Shown here piece by piece: positions 34,815 to 46,132 of a stretch of DNA of 64,000 bases. This DNA is from Ryuthela nishihirai (lineage: Eukaryota; Arthropoda; Arachnida; Araneae; Heptathelidae): the NCBI GenBank assembly GCA_038380435.1, contig JAWZYU010000028.1:45381095-45445094 (forward strand), in the 5' to 3' direction. A program made the translations under genes and the position numbers. Under the pieces are notes generated by a model. It saw only the letters and a list, made by a program, of their open reading frames with translations, searched no databases and was not told the origin of the DNA. Position 1 is the stretch's first letter. Every line of letters begins with the position of its first letter.

Positions 34815-35115
34815 TTGCTTTTGTATTCAAAAATATACGACATCGTTATTTTGTTGCCAATTTCTTTGCATAAAACATATCTGTATTGCAAAATATATGA
34901 CACAGTTATTTTGTTGCCAATTCTTTTACATAAACTCTCTTTATATTACGAAATATGTAACAGTGTTATTGTGTTGCCAATTCTTTCGCATAAATTATCT
35001 CAATTTTCCAAATTAAATGACAGTGTTGCCAATTCCTTGGCATAAAACATCTTTATTATCCAAAATATCCGACAGAGTTATTATGTTGCCAATACTTTTG
35101 CATAAAATATCTTGA
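34815..35115. repeat. outlying diverged monomers of the same satellite
   Basis: Five to six monomers (ATGTAACAGTGTTATTGTGT, TTGCCAATTCTTTCGCATAA) less regular than the main array, separated from it by ~120 bp of unique sequence. Confidence 0.8.
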
Positions 35116-35924
35116 TCTTTGAAAAAAATGGCCAAAGTGTATAATTAAAATAAAAGTGCTTTTCTTCATTAACCAGACCATACGAAAAACTTCCTGTCTC
35201 TCAATAACATCAGGATTGGTTGAACCAATTCTGGGGCCCCTCCTGTTACGAGAAATCAATCTTAAATAAATTGGCAAATACGCATATTATTCAATAATGT
35301 GAATAATATATATATTTACCTACATAAACTTTGCTTTTTATGTATACCACACTTTTTAAGACATTTTTATATCCCTTAACACTCTTAATGGTGAACTGGG
35401 AGAGAAAATAATTTGTAGGCTTTATAGCACTAGCTAGTTGAGGTTTATCACTTTAAAACGTTTTTAAATTTATTCCATTGTTAATATTTTCAAAGATTAC
35501 ATAAGTTGTAAAAACAATTAATATCGATTTAAAATCTTACTACAACTTAGCATCTAAAGGGAACCTACCGCCCCCCCCCCCCCCCCCCCTCCTTCTTGTG
35601 TCTCAGGGCATGGCCTTACTTTCATCGGGACCTGAATAGCATATAACTTTTTCATCGATCTTCTAATTTGGAATTTCAAAACGTAAATTTTGATGTTTCC
35701 GTTTTCTAAGATTATGAAATTGGAAAAAAAAATAACATTAGACTTAATTGTTTGAATCAATGAATTAAATCAATTAAATCAAACCAATCAATTAATGTCA
35801 TCGTCAATTTTAAACCAAAAGGAACCCGATGTTTTGCTGTGAATATTTTGCACATGAAAGTTATAATACTTTTGAAGTCTTTAGAAAATGATACATATTT
35901 TGGCTACTGGAACATATTTGATAT
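35116..35924. other. no gene; poly-C run
   Basis: AT-rich. A C run of about 19 (35571-35589) flanked by CCTCCTTCTTGTG may mark another decayed CAGGCNCGGATCTAG-type element, but no TIRs are visible. Confidence 0.4.
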
Positions 35925-38549
35925 ATTTCCAAATTCAAATTCCAAATTCAAATTTATTTTCAATAATTATTATCTATAATAATATTACATAAAAAATCCC
36001 ACTAAGCCGAAGTTTATCAGCGGGAATGTACATATATGCTTTTACAGATATGATCTAGATTGCCTCAGTAGTACAAAAAATGAAGGAGAGAAAAAAAGGA
36101 ATAAATGAGAAAGAAAACCGACAAAATGATGAAAGTTTCCAAATAAAAACATCACTTTTTCATCAACCACTGAAATAATTTATCTTTAACGTCACAAATT
36201 TTTTTAAGTTAACTATTTCTCTAGGAAGCAAGTTAAATAGGTAGGGAATTTGATATTCTTTGGAATTTCTTCCGTAATTATTATAAAATTTTGGTTATTT
36301 CAAAAAACCCATAGCCTTTTTTCTAGTAAACTTATTGTGGCAAATATTTTGCTTATAGGTATCATCAAAGAAGTTATTGATAACAGAAACAAACACATAT
36401 AAACTTTCAATAGGTAAAATTTTGAACAAACTGAATATATCATCTTTCGTTGTAAGGGAATATCTAACTTCTGTATTACACAATCCTTTTAGCAGACTAA
36501 ATTGTATTCTTTTAATTTTATTTAATTCTGTCTTATAGGCTGTTCCATAAACTGTTATTCCATACCTAATTATTCATTCAAAAAGTGCTTTATATACTAA
36601 AATAGTTATCTGTGTATCAACAAACGTGTCAAGTTTCCTAATTTTAAATGCTACAAATCGTAGTCTTAAACACATCCAATCAATATGTTTATTCCATTTC
36701 ATTTTCGAATTCATTTTCAAGCCTAGGTAAATTATTTCATTTACTCCTATTTTAGGACAGTTGCATGTACCAGGTGATAAACCATCCAGCCTAGTACAAC
36801 TTATTCGATGCTTAGTAATTCTTCTATTAAGTGTAGGTTGTTGAGAACCAATACACATAAATTTAGTTTTTTTCTCGTTTACACTCAGTTTGTTAAGAGA
36901 AAATCATTTAACTGCTTTATTGAACTCACTTTGTAGATTGCAAATAGCGTATTCTAAATCAGAGTGGAAGTTGATTAGCACTGTATCATCAGCATACATA
37001 TATAATTTACTATCGAAATTAATATTAGTCAAATCATTTATGTATATTTGAAATAGCATAGGGCCGAGAATGGATCCCTGTGGAACTCCAAAATTGATCT
37101 GAAATTTATCGCTAAAATTATCATTTATTTTCATACCTATTTCTCTATGTAATAAGTAGCTTTTAAACCATTCAAAAATATTCCCTCTTATACCAAGTAA
37201 ATATAATTTCTGTAGCAAGATATCAATGTCAACTGAATCAAATGCTTTATTTAAGTCCATAAATACCGCAACGCATTTCCTATATTTAAATTAATATTAA
37301 TATTATTAATAAGCTCTTCTAAAAGACTTTGCGTTCCCATACCTTTACTGAACCCAAATTGCTGACTTGACAGAAAATTAATTTTATTCAAAAAATTTTG
37401 CAGGCGATCTCCAACGTATTTTTCCATTATCTTATCAAAAATTGTTAATAGAGTGATTGGTCTATAATTATTAAAATTCTCTTTTGATCCACTTTTATAT
37501 ACCGGACGAATAATTCCAATTTTCACAGTTATTTGGATTTGCGAATTTTCAAAAGTTTTATTTATAGGAATTGTTATTACATGAACAAAATTGCATTTAC
37601 TTTCCTTTATGTATTTTGGTTTAATATTGTCAAATCCAGGAGATGTGTTATATTTTAAGTGATCTATAATATTGGCAACATCGAAGTTACTAGCTAGTGG
37701 AAAATGCATAAAATTCTTATTTATGTAACATAATTCGTAAACCTTATCTGACCTGGTATTCATCGTCACATATTCTGTTTGCATCTCACTAATAATTGTT
37801 ACAAAAAACTTAACAAAACTATTTAGAATTTCTTTTGAAGTATTATCTCTAATCAAGTGTCTTTCAACATTTTCGTCGATTGACATTCTTTTTTTATCAT
37901 CAATAATATCATTAATTAATTCCCACATTCTAGTGTTATTACCTTTATTAATTGCTAATTTATTTGAATAAAATAAGCGTTTTTGTTTCTTTATAATGAT
38001 GTTTACCCTATTTCTTTCCATTTTATATAAGTCATAATTTTGTTTATTATTTACATTATCTTTATATCTTTTCCATAATTTATCTCTATTTTTAATTGCT
38101 AAAATAATGTCATCTGTAATCCATTCTTTCCTTATTCTCTTAGTTTTACAATTATTAATTTGTTTACTACGACAAGAATTTTCCCGAATTTCATCAATTT
38201 TACTTAATATTTTCATATATAATAATTCTGTACTCATGTCTTCATCAACTATATCATTCCATTGTGTCATTTGCAATTTTTGAATAATAAGAGTATCAGT
38301 ATAAAATTTTTTAAAACCTAAGTTTGAATCTTCTTTCAAAAATGTAACATCATTAGAGCTAATATTCTTTTTGAAAATCTTAATTAAGATACCATAATGA
38401 TCTGCAAATTCATTTCTATATGTTTTACTTTTAACATCAAAACTACTTGTTTTAACCAAAACATGATCAATTAATGTCCTTGTAATTTTAGTTAACGTTT
38501 TGTCCTCTCTAGTAAAACCCTTAACGATTTGTTCTACCATATTATGCAT
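35925..38549 (-). pseudogene. LINE reverse transcriptase (Jockey/CR1-like), 5'-truncated and broken
   Basis: On the minus strand the frame from 38549 begins within the endonuclease end (TLIDHVLVKTSSF). It runs through a linker into reverse transcriptase: SPGFDNIKPKYIK, GIIRPVYKSG, NNYRPITLL, then after a one-base frameshift near 37255 MDLNKAFDSVD, FGVPQGSILGPMLF and the catalytic YADD (YMYADDTVL). A stop lies just after FNKAVK (36904), followed by IIYLGLKMNSKMKWNKHI, another stop at 36573 and the C-terminal tail near 36295-36483. The 3' end carries a short AATTTGGAATTTG repeat at ~35930-35960. It encodes target-primed reverse transcription functions but is inactive. Confidence 0.88.
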
Positions 38550-38722
38550 TTATTTCTTATATTCCTATATAATTTATATTATGCAAAATTCGGATAAATG
38601 GTATCTCCTGCAGGGCAGAGTGGCGTTGGCGGGATGTGTAATTGTAGCGGGGGCCCGAAATGCGATAAAAAAATTCGGTTTCTTTATCAAGATTTCAATA
38701 GTTATTCTTTTCGTAGTTCATA

Positions 38723-38791
38723 CAATCGCTCAAAAAAATATCGAACACTATGGTTAATTTCAGAATTCAGAAAAATATCTGGCAACGATTT
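38723..38791. mobile_element. left end fragment of palindromic MITE
   Basis: TA followed by CAATCGCTCAAAAAAATAT and ATATCTGGCAACGATTTG, then unrelated sequence. Confidence 0.8.
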
Positions 38792-38885
38792 GTTCTCCTA
38801 CGAGGTCCTTGGGGCCCCCTAACACTAAGGGCCAAGGACGCTACAGCTCTCAGCGAACCATACTAGTCCACGCCTGATCTGCAGA

Positions 38886-39270
38886 GGGGCGGTGGTGGCT
38901 CAGTCGGTAGCGCGCCAGGCTCGTAATCTGTAGTTCCCAGGTTCGAGTCCCAGCTGGGTCAGCGTTGAGATTTATCCCCGCAAAATTCCCCGCCCTGCCC
39001 ACGGTCAGTAGGGGACACCGATGGGCTTGGAAAGGCCGCCGTCCGTCGGATGGGTCGTTAAGCCGTGGCCCCGTGTGCGGGAGAGCCATACCCTGTGCAC
39101 GTTAAAGAACACGCTGGATGGCCTTGACGGGAGGCTACCATCTGTCTCCCAACAACTGTTCCAGTGGGTCCCCAACCTTCTCTGAGCCTTCGGGGTCCAT
39201 GTGACCTGGCCATTTAGCTCATGGTGTGCAAAAAAGTGCCGCTCAGAGGTAAAACAACCCAACCCAACCC
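38886..39270 (+). mobile_element. SINE-A copy
   Basis: Complete head and body with a short deletion in the CCCCTCCCCCAACC segment; tail CCCAACCCAACCC. It abuts a transposase remnant. Confidence 0.93.
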
Positions 39271-39274
39271 TTCC

Positions 39275-39505
39275 GTCCAGACGAACAGGCATGAGGTATG
39301 GGCCTATTAAGTGGTCCCCAACAATGCCGGACCAAACATTTACAGCAAAACGGTTTTGTACTACACGTGTTCGTGTAGCATGGGGGTTCTCCACCACCCA
39401 TGCATGCGCGTTATGTGCATTGAAGCTACCTTCCCGTGTAAAGCATGCCTCGTCTGTGAACAGCCCAGAAGCAGTAAATTGGGGTTCTGCCGCACTCAGG
39501 CACAA
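39275..39505 (-). pseudogene. Tc1/mariner-superfamily transposase fragment
   Basis: Minus-strand reading: FTDEACFTREGSFNAHNAHA (first catalytic Asp in FTDE), then ENPHATRTR, FAVNVWSGIVGDHLIGPY and PVRLDG. This is the central DDE region of a mariner-type transposase seen widely in arthropods. Both ends are missing; a SINE-A replaces the continuation on the 3' side. The matching C-terminal region is found separately at 42330-43065. Confidence 0.7.
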
Positions 39506-39748
39506 AACAGGCTGTTAGCATTTGTAATGGTCATGAGTTAATTAGCAGTGAGAGATCTGAAATGCATAAAATTAGTTTCATTTCAAATTATAATCGGTAA
39601 AGAATTAAAAATTTTAGGGGCCAAATAATCAAAGTGTTTGTGCATAATTTCTTTATTTGCAAGTGGTAACAGAAACCTTTTTCCATTATCTCGCACAGAA
39701 TAATTTGTATAATGCAGCACTGCATTGTTGTTTTTAAAGAAGATGTAA
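39506..39748. other. no gene recognised
   Basis: AT-rich spacer between the transposase fragment and a SINE tail. Confidence 0.35.
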
Positions 39749-40085
39749 AAAAGTGCCGCTCAGAGGTAAAACAACCCAACCCAACCCTGAAAGGGTTGGG
39801 GGAGTAGGCTCAGTCGCTGGCGCGCCAGGCTCATAATCTGCAGCTTCCAGGTTCAAGTCAAGCCAGGGCAAACGTTGAGATTTATCTCTGCAAAATTCCC
39901 CTCCCTCTTTCCGATCAACTGTGTCTGTGAACGTTAAAGAACACACTGGATAGCCTTTACGGGAAGCTACCCTTTGTCTCCTAGCAGCTATCCAGTGGGT
40001 CCTCTTCCCCCGGGCTTTTCTTAGCCCTCTGGGTCATTCAGCCCATTGTGTGCAAAGAAAGAGAGACTGAGAGGTAAAACAATAC
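39749..40085 (+). mobile_element. SINE-A tail fragment followed by an old SINE-A
   Basis: 39749-39786 is only a 3' end (AGTGCCGCTCAGAGGTAAAA, then CCCAACC). From 39795 a diverged full copy starts (GGCTCAGTCGCTGGCGCGCC) with a ~70-bp internal deletion after TCCCTCTTTCCGATCA. Confidence 0.8.
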
Positions 40086-40416
40086 AAATCATTGGGAGGG
40101 GGAATTACTTTTCAGAAGTGAAACAATCCAAAAACTAATCTGGATTAATGACTTTTAAAATATCTTCATAAATTTTAAATAAAAAACTGAGCGTGAGTTC
40201 AAAAAAAATTATTACCAACCAAATGATAAATGAACCAATTTAATTACAAAAGTAACTAGATCAAAAATGAAAAATAATTTAAACTAAACACAAATTTGTC
40301 TACCATCAAAAGAATTTTTAACAATATCTAACTATACTTCAAATAGTCCTATCACAATTCTTACAGACTTTATTTAAAGGTTAAAAGGAATCTTTTTACA
40401 ACATTCAATGAGTAAC
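40086..40416. other. no gene recognised
   Basis: A-rich sequence with nothing identifiable. Confidence 0.35.
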
Positions 40417-40431
40417 ACAATTTTCTTTGTG

Positions 40432-40722
40432 GGTTGGGTTGTTTTACCTTTTAGTTACTGTTTTGCACACCATGGTCTAAATGACCAGGTCACATGGACC
40501 CCAAAGGCTCAGAGAAGGTTGCGGGAGGTGACCCACTGAAACAGCTGTTGGGAGATAGATGGTAGCCTCCCATCAAGGCCATCCAGCGTGATCTTTAATG
40601 TGCACAGGGTATGACTCTCCGGCACACGTGACCACGACTTAACGTCCCATCCGTCGGACGGTAGCCTTTCCAAGCCCATCGATGTCCCCTACTGACCGTG
40701 GGCAGGGCGGGGAGTTTTGCGG
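40432..40722 (-). mobile_element. 5'-truncated SINE-A with target duplication
   Basis: No tRNA head; ends at GGGGAGTTTTGCGG. Flanked by CAATTTTCTTTGTG (40418-40431) and CAATTATCTTTGTG (40723-40736). Confidence 0.88.
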
Positions 40723-40896
40723 CAATTATCTTTGTGAGTAAACCTATAAGTTAACAAGGTTTACCTTTCCAATTCTATTTTTTTACCTTAAATACCTCGC
40801 CAACATAAAATCTCCTTCGCTTTTCCACCAGTAGATTTCTTCACATTACGTCCACTAAAATTAGATTTCATAACGCTAACTCTACTGAAAGACAAT

Positions 40897-41249
40897 CTGG
40901 TAATCTGCAGTTCCCAGGTTCGAGTCCCAGCTGGGTCAGCGTTGAGATTTATCTCCGCATAACTCCCCGCCCTGCCCACGGTCAGTAGGGGACACCGATG
41001 GACTTGGAAAGGCAGCCGTCCGTCGGATGGGACGTTAAGCCGTGGCCCCGTGTGCGGGAGAGCCATACCCTGTCCACGTTAAAGAACACGCTGGATGGCC
41101 TTGACGGGAGGCTACCATCTGTCTCCCAACAGCTGTTCCAGTGGGTCCCCTCCCCCAACCTTCTCTGAGCCTTCGGGGTCCATGTGACCTGGCCATTTAG
41201 CCCATGGTGTTCAAAAAACTGCCGCTCAGAGGTAAAACAACCCAACCCA
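40897..41249 (+). mobile_element. 5'-truncated SINE-A with 13-bp target duplication
   Basis: Starts inside the tRNA head at TAATCTGCAGTTCCC. Flanked by ACTGAAAGACAAT at 40884-40896 and 41250-41262. Confidence 0.93.
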
Positions 41250-41407
41250 ACTGAAAGACAATTCAACTCCTTACAATACGTTAAACTTTTCAATGTATTC
41301 TTCGCTCTTTATAGTTTCAAAGCCTTTTTCTGTTCCAACAGATCAGTGACGAAATTCTCACGCTGAGGCATAACACGAGCATCAAAATGACACATCGTGG
41401 TTTTAAT

Positions 41408-41815
41408 GGGGTGGTGGGTGACTCAGTCGGTAACGCGCCAGGTTCGAGGCTCGCGCTGGGACTCGAACCTCGAATCTGTAGTTCCCAGGTTCGAGTCCCA
41501 GCTGGGTCAGCGTTGAGACTTATATCCGCAAAATTCCCCGCCCTGCCGACGGTCAGTAAGGGGTATCGATGGGCTTGTAAATGCCGCCGTCCGTCGGATG
41601 GGACGTTAAGCCGTGGTGCCGTGTGCGGGAGAGCCATACCTGTGCACGTTAAAAAACACGCTGGATGGCCTTGACGGGAAGCTACCATCTGTCGACCTAT
41701 AGCTGTTCCAGTGGGTCCCCTCCCCCAACCTTCTCCGACCCTTTGGGGTTCATGTGAGCTGGGCATTTAGCCCATGATGTGCAAAAAAAGTGCCGCTCAG
41801 AGGTAAAACAACCAA
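41408..41815 (+). mobile_element. SINE-A copy with duplicated B-box region
   Basis: The head contains an extra inverted B-box segment (GGACTCGAACCTCGAATCTG), giving a small hairpin with the normal GGTTCGAGTCCC. The rest is a normal body. Confidence 0.88.
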
Positions 41816-41905
41816 CCAACAACCAATTGGCGAAACACTTCCCAAATACACAACAATGAATGCTCTACCTGTACATTCGCCTACTCAAACACTCTCACGT
41901 GAGTG

Positions 41906-42295
41906 TGGGGCAGGGGTGGATCAGTCGGTAGCGCGCCAGGCTCGCAATCTATAGTTCCCAGGTTCGAGTCCCAGCTGGGTCAGTGTTGAGATTTATCTCC
42001 GCAAAATTCCCCGCCCTGCCCACGATCAGTAGGGGACACAGATGGGCTTGGAAAGGCCGCCGTCTGTCGGATGGGACGTTAAGCCGTGGCCCCGTGTGCG
42101 GGAGAGCCATACCCTGTCCACGTTAAAGAACACGCTGGATGGCCTTGACGGGAGGCTACCATCTGTCTTCCAACAGTTGTTCCAGTGGTTCCCATCCCTC
42201 AACCTTCGCTGAGCTTTCGGGGTCCTTGTGACCTGGCCATTTAGCCCATTGTGTGCAAAAAAGTGCCGCTCAGAGATAAAACAACCCAACCCAAA
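41906..42295 (+). mobile_element. full-length SINE-A with target duplication
   Basis: Flanked by TCACGTGAGTG at 41895-41905 and 42296-42306. Confidence 0.95.
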
Positions 42296-42329
42296 TCACG
42301 TGAGTGAGAAATTTTTAAGTAGAAAAGAT

Positions 42330-43065
42330 GGCGCACAGAGGGACTGCGCAAAGGCCTCATTTCTCAAGAAATGTTAGGAAAGTCCTTAGTGCAACGTTTC
42401 CTGACCAATAGCTTGGAGTGGATCAATTCTATGGCCATCAAGGAGCCTTGATTTGACACCACTAGCTTTTTTTCTTGAGGGGCTTCATAAAGAATTATGT
42501 TTACATGGACAAAATTCGTGACCTGAATCATTTGAAAGCCGGAATGGGATAAGCAATTGAGCAGGTAACAAGAGATATGCTTCAGCGTGTATGGGTTGGG
42601 CTGTTTTACCTCTGAGCGGCACTTGTTTTGCACACTATGGGCTAAATGGCCAGGTCGCATGGACCCCGAAGGTTCAGAGAAGGTTGGAGGAGGGGACCCA
42701 TTGGAGCAGCTGTTGGAAGACAGATGGTAGCCTCCCGTCAAGACCATCCAGCGTGTTCTTTAACATGCATATGGTATAGCTCTCACGCACATGGAGACAC
42801 GGTTTAAGGTCCCATCCAACGGACGACGGCCTTTCCAAGCCCATCGGTGTCCTCTACTGACCATGGGCAGGGCGAGGAATTTTGCGGAGGTAACTCAACG
42901 CGGGCCTAGCTGGGACTCGAACCTGGGAACTACAGATTTTGAGCCTGGCGCGATACCGACTGAGCCACCCCGCCCCCCAGCGTGTATGGCAAGAAGTGGA
43001 ATACCAATTGGTAATATGCAGATTCACGAAAGCGGTTCATTTTGTTCGATGCTATTTCAGGTACG
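42330..43065 (+). pseudogene. mariner-like transposase C-terminal remnant split by a SINE
   Basis: Forward reading of 42405-42580 gives WPSRSLDLTPLAFFLEGLHK with frameshifts, the region before and around the third catalytic residue of the same DDE family as 39275-39505 (usual form SPDLTPLDFFLW). After the SINE-A at 42595-42977 it continues with YGKKWNTNW and VHFVRCYF, matching the usual C-terminal end of this family. Multiple stops; dead. Confidence 0.6.
42595..42977 (-). mobile_element. SINE-A with 12-bp target duplication
   Basis: Flanked by CAGCGTGTATGG (42583-42594 and 42978-42989), within the transposase remnant. Confidence 0.94.
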
Positions 43066-43200
43066 CTGGATTAGGCATGGATGTGTGTGTCGTTTTTCTA
43101 CTGAGGTCCTGCCATCCTCTCAGATCTCCTACTGTGGCATATAAACTGACAGGCTCCTGTCAGACCTCTGTGGCAAGCAGCTGCTTGAGGGGGTATTTAT
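43066..43200 (+). mobile_element. 5'-truncated SINE-B
   Basis: Begins TTAGGCATGGATGTGTGTG (right after the missing B box) and ends GCTTGAGGGGGTATTTATT. Confidence 0.85.
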
Positions 43201-43402
43201 TATTTATATTCCATTAAAACATTACTTTCTTGAATACGTATATTATTTTCCTACATATTGGCTCTCGAGATCCCATTATTAACTTGCGGACACCCGATAT
43301 TGTGCCTCAAGGGCCTTCTCGTTGCTTTGAGATATTCCGAATCAGTTAGTCTAAAGTATTAAGGAAAATTCAAACTTACGATATGATAATGATGAGTAGG
43401 TA

Positions 43403-43921
43403 CAGTCGCCCAAAAAAAGTATCCGAACACTATGGTTTATTACAGAATTCAGAAAAAATATCTGGCAACGATTTTTTTTAGGAATTAGTGATCTGGCAAC
43501 CTTCGTGTCACTTCGTGATTACAGAATTCAGGAAAAATATCTGGAGCGTGTACAGCAAATGTACACGCTCCAGTTACCGTTCACAGCAAACTGGAGCGTG
43601 TGCAGTTACTGCACACGCTCCAGTTTGCTGTGAACGGTAACTGCACACGCTCAATATTTCCGTGAGTGAGCCCACACGATCTAGTATCAAAATAATATGA
43701 CCACCTACAGTCGCTCAAAAAAGTATCCGAACACTACGGTTGATTACAGAATTCAGAAAAAATATCTGGCAACGATTTTTTTAGAAATTAGCGATCTGGT
43801 AACCTTCGTGTCACGTGACACGAAGGTTGCCAGATTACTAATTTCTAAAAAAATGGTTGCCAGATATTTTTTCTGAATTCTGTAATCAACCATAGTGTCC
43901 GGATAATTTTTCGAGCGACTG
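43403..43921. mobile_element. complete composite palindromic MITE, 519 bp
   Basis: The left TIR CAGTCGCCCAAAAAAAGTAT and right TIR AATTTTTCGAGCGACTG are both flanked by TA (43401-43402 and 43922-43923). Order: half-unit, hairpin pair (CTGGAGCGTGTACAG/CTGTACACGCTCCAG, then GAGCGTGTGCAGTTACTGCA), a CCACCTACAGTCGCTC junction that is a second left terminus, then the fold-back unit. Confidence 0.92.
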
Positions 43922-44092
43922 TACAACCAGCACCGTCTACAAGGGTGAATATTTTGTTTTATTAACCTAAGCGCGTAGAAACCTTGCTATGCGAAAGCAT
44001 CACCTCCGGTTATTATTTTGACAAAAGAAAATGCGTGATCGTGCAACTTGGTAAGATTATTTCTTGGTAAATATAACTTGGTAAGTTTTATT

Positions 44093-44447
44093 CAGGAAAA
44101 ATATCTGGAGCGTGTACAGCAACTGTACACGCTCCAGTTACCGTTCACAGCAAACTGGAGCGTGTGCAGTTACTGCATACGCTCCAGTTTGCTGTGAACG
44201 GTAACTGCACACGCTCAATATTTCCGAGCCCACACGATCCAGGTCTTTGTGAGCTCAAACGATCCAATGTGCTGTGAACATTAACCGCAACCGCTCCAGT
44301 TTGCTGTGAACGGTAACTGCACACGCTCAATATTTCCGAGCCCACACGATCCAGGTCTTTGTGAGCTCAAACGATCCAATGTGCTGTGAACATTAACCGC
44401 AACCGCTCCAGTTTGCTGTGAACGGTAACTGCACACGCTCCATATTC
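44093..44447. repeat. freestanding copy of the MITE hairpin core, tandemly duplicated
   Basis: Carries the CTGGAGCGTGTACAG hairpins of the MITE without either TIR. A ~118-bp segment containing GCTCCAGTTTGCTGTGAACG and AGCCCACACGATCCAGGTCT is then repeated in tandem two to three times. Confidence 0.85.
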
Positions 44448-44639
44448 ATTGCATTATATATTCATACACATCGTACACACGTACCGTAGGTGGCAACTGT
44501 GGAGAATATGCGACTGCGCATTGATCATAGACAGAGTTTTGCAATAAGGCCACTATGCTACATTACGGCACACAAACCTTTTCTTGTCTGACAATGCACA
44601 AAATGCATAAAAATTTCGGGTCGACTGCATTATGCAGTG

Positions 44640-45092
44640 AAAGAAATATTGGATTCGATTAGTTCACCTCTGAGCGGAAATTTTTGGCGCACAAATGGGC
44701 ACAATTTTGGCGCCCAAGGGCTCAGAGAAAGTTGGAAGAATTCACCAGACAGCTATTTCGGCTTGGAAAGGCCGCCGTCCGTCGGATGGGACGTTAAGCC
44801 GTGGGTCTTGTGCGGGAGAGAGCCATACCCTGTGCACGTTAAAGAACACGCTGGATGGCCTTGACGGGAGGCTACCCTCTGTCTTCCAACAGCTATTCCA
44901 GTGGATCCCCCCCCCAACCTTCTCTGAGCCTTCGGGGTCCATGTGACCTGACCATTTAGCCCATGGTGTGCAGAAAAAGTGCCGCTCAGAGGTAAAACAA
45001 CCCAACCCAGACAGCTATTAAAAGACAGAGCGTAGCCTCTCGTCGAAGCCATCTTTACATGTTCTTTACACAGGATATGGCTATCCTGAACA
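44640..45092 (-). mobile_element. old SINE-A split by a younger SINE-A
   Basis: Pieces 44665-44757 and 45009-45092 form one decayed minus-strand copy (ACCTCTGAGCGGAAATTTTT at left, CAGGATATGGCTATCCTGAA at right). Confidence 0.7.
44758..45008 (+). mobile_element. 5'-truncated SINE-A nested in an older SINE-A
   Basis: Starts at TCGGCTTGGAAAGGCC. Flanked by AGACAGCTATT at 44747-44757 and 45009-45019. Confidence 0.92.
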
Positions 45093-45096
45093 TGAG

Positions 45097-45353
45097 GTGG
45101 GGGGGGGGCTCAGTCGGTAGCGCGCCAGGCTCGTAATCTGTAGTTCCCAGGTTCGAGTCCCAACTGGGTCAGCGTTGAGATTTATCTCCGCAAAATTCCC
45201 CGCCTTGCCCCGGTCAGTAGGAAAGGCCGCCGTCCATCGGATGGGACGTTAAGCCGTGGTCCCGTGTGCGGGAGAGCTATACCCTCTGAACGTTAAAGAA
45301 CACGCTGGATGGCTTTGACGGGAGGCTACCATCTGTCTCCCAACAACTGTTCC
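45097..45353 (+). mobile_element. 3'-truncated SINE-A
   Basis: G-run start, head and body to CTCCCAACAACTGTTCCA, then unrelated sequence. Confidence 0.9.
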
Positions 45354-45413
45354 ATTAGAACTGTCGAAATATCGAGTGCGCAATCTCAGACCCTCCCCCC
45401 CCGACCACCAAAC

Positions 45414-45987
45414 TTAGTGTTGCGCCAGACTCGTAATCTGCAGTTCCCAGGTTCGAGTCCCAGCTTGGCCAGCGTTTATATATATTTCCGCACAACCTGC
45501 ATCCTTCCCTCTGTCAGGAAGGAACACCGATGGGCTTGGAAAGGCCATCTGTGTTCGTCCACTTTGGATGGCTCCAAGTGCGGGAGAGCCACATCCTGTG
45601 CACGTTAAAGAACACGCTGGATATCCTTGACGGGAAGCTACCATCTGTCTCTTGTAGTCCCCTCCACGCAGCCTTCTATGAGCCCTTGGGGTCCTTGTGA
45701 CATGGTCATTTAGTCCACTGTGTGGGTTGTTGGGTTGGGTTGTTTTACCTCTGAGCGGCAATTTTTTGCACACCATAGGCTAAATGGCCAGGTCACATGG
45801 ACCCCGAAGGCTCAGAGAAGGTTGGGGACCCACTGGAACAGCAGTTGGGAGACAGATGGTCGCCTCCCGTCAAGGCCATCCAGCGTGTTCTTTAACATGC
45901 ACAGAGTATGGCTCTCCCGCACACGGGTCCACGGCTTAACGTCCCATCCATTGTGTGCGAAACATTACTGCTCAGAGATAAAACATC
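45414..45987 (+). mobile_element. diverged SINE-A split by an opposite-strand SINE-A
   Basis: Head remnant TTGCGCCAGACTCGTAATCT at left, body to 45724, tail GATAAAACATCCCCC at 45972-45987. The interruption at 45725-45947 is a minus-strand copy lacking its head. Confidence 0.75.
45725..45947 (-). mobile_element. 5'-truncated nested SINE-A
   Basis: Flanked by CCACTGTGTG (45715-45724) and CCATTGTGTG (45948-45957). Confidence 0.88.
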
Positions 45988-46132
45988 CCCCTTATGTTCG
46001 TTCTATTTAAAAAATGCCACTGGGCAACTGTTCTTCTTTAGTATTTGAGGGAAAAAAAAAGATTGTTTTAATTTGAAAATATTCGTTAAACACGAAATGA
46101 CTGACTTAAATCTTCTCTTCCGCATCATTCAG

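Larger units (their letters stand above)
8097..46132 (+). other. inferred ~38-kb intron filled with repeats
   Basis: If the exons at 7982-8096 and 46133-46355 belong together, everything between is one intron. It holds tandem arrays, many SINE-A copies, SINE-B, LINE fragments, MITEs and a THAP-like exon. The stretch 8097-8475 itself holds nothing I recognise. Confidence 0.45.
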
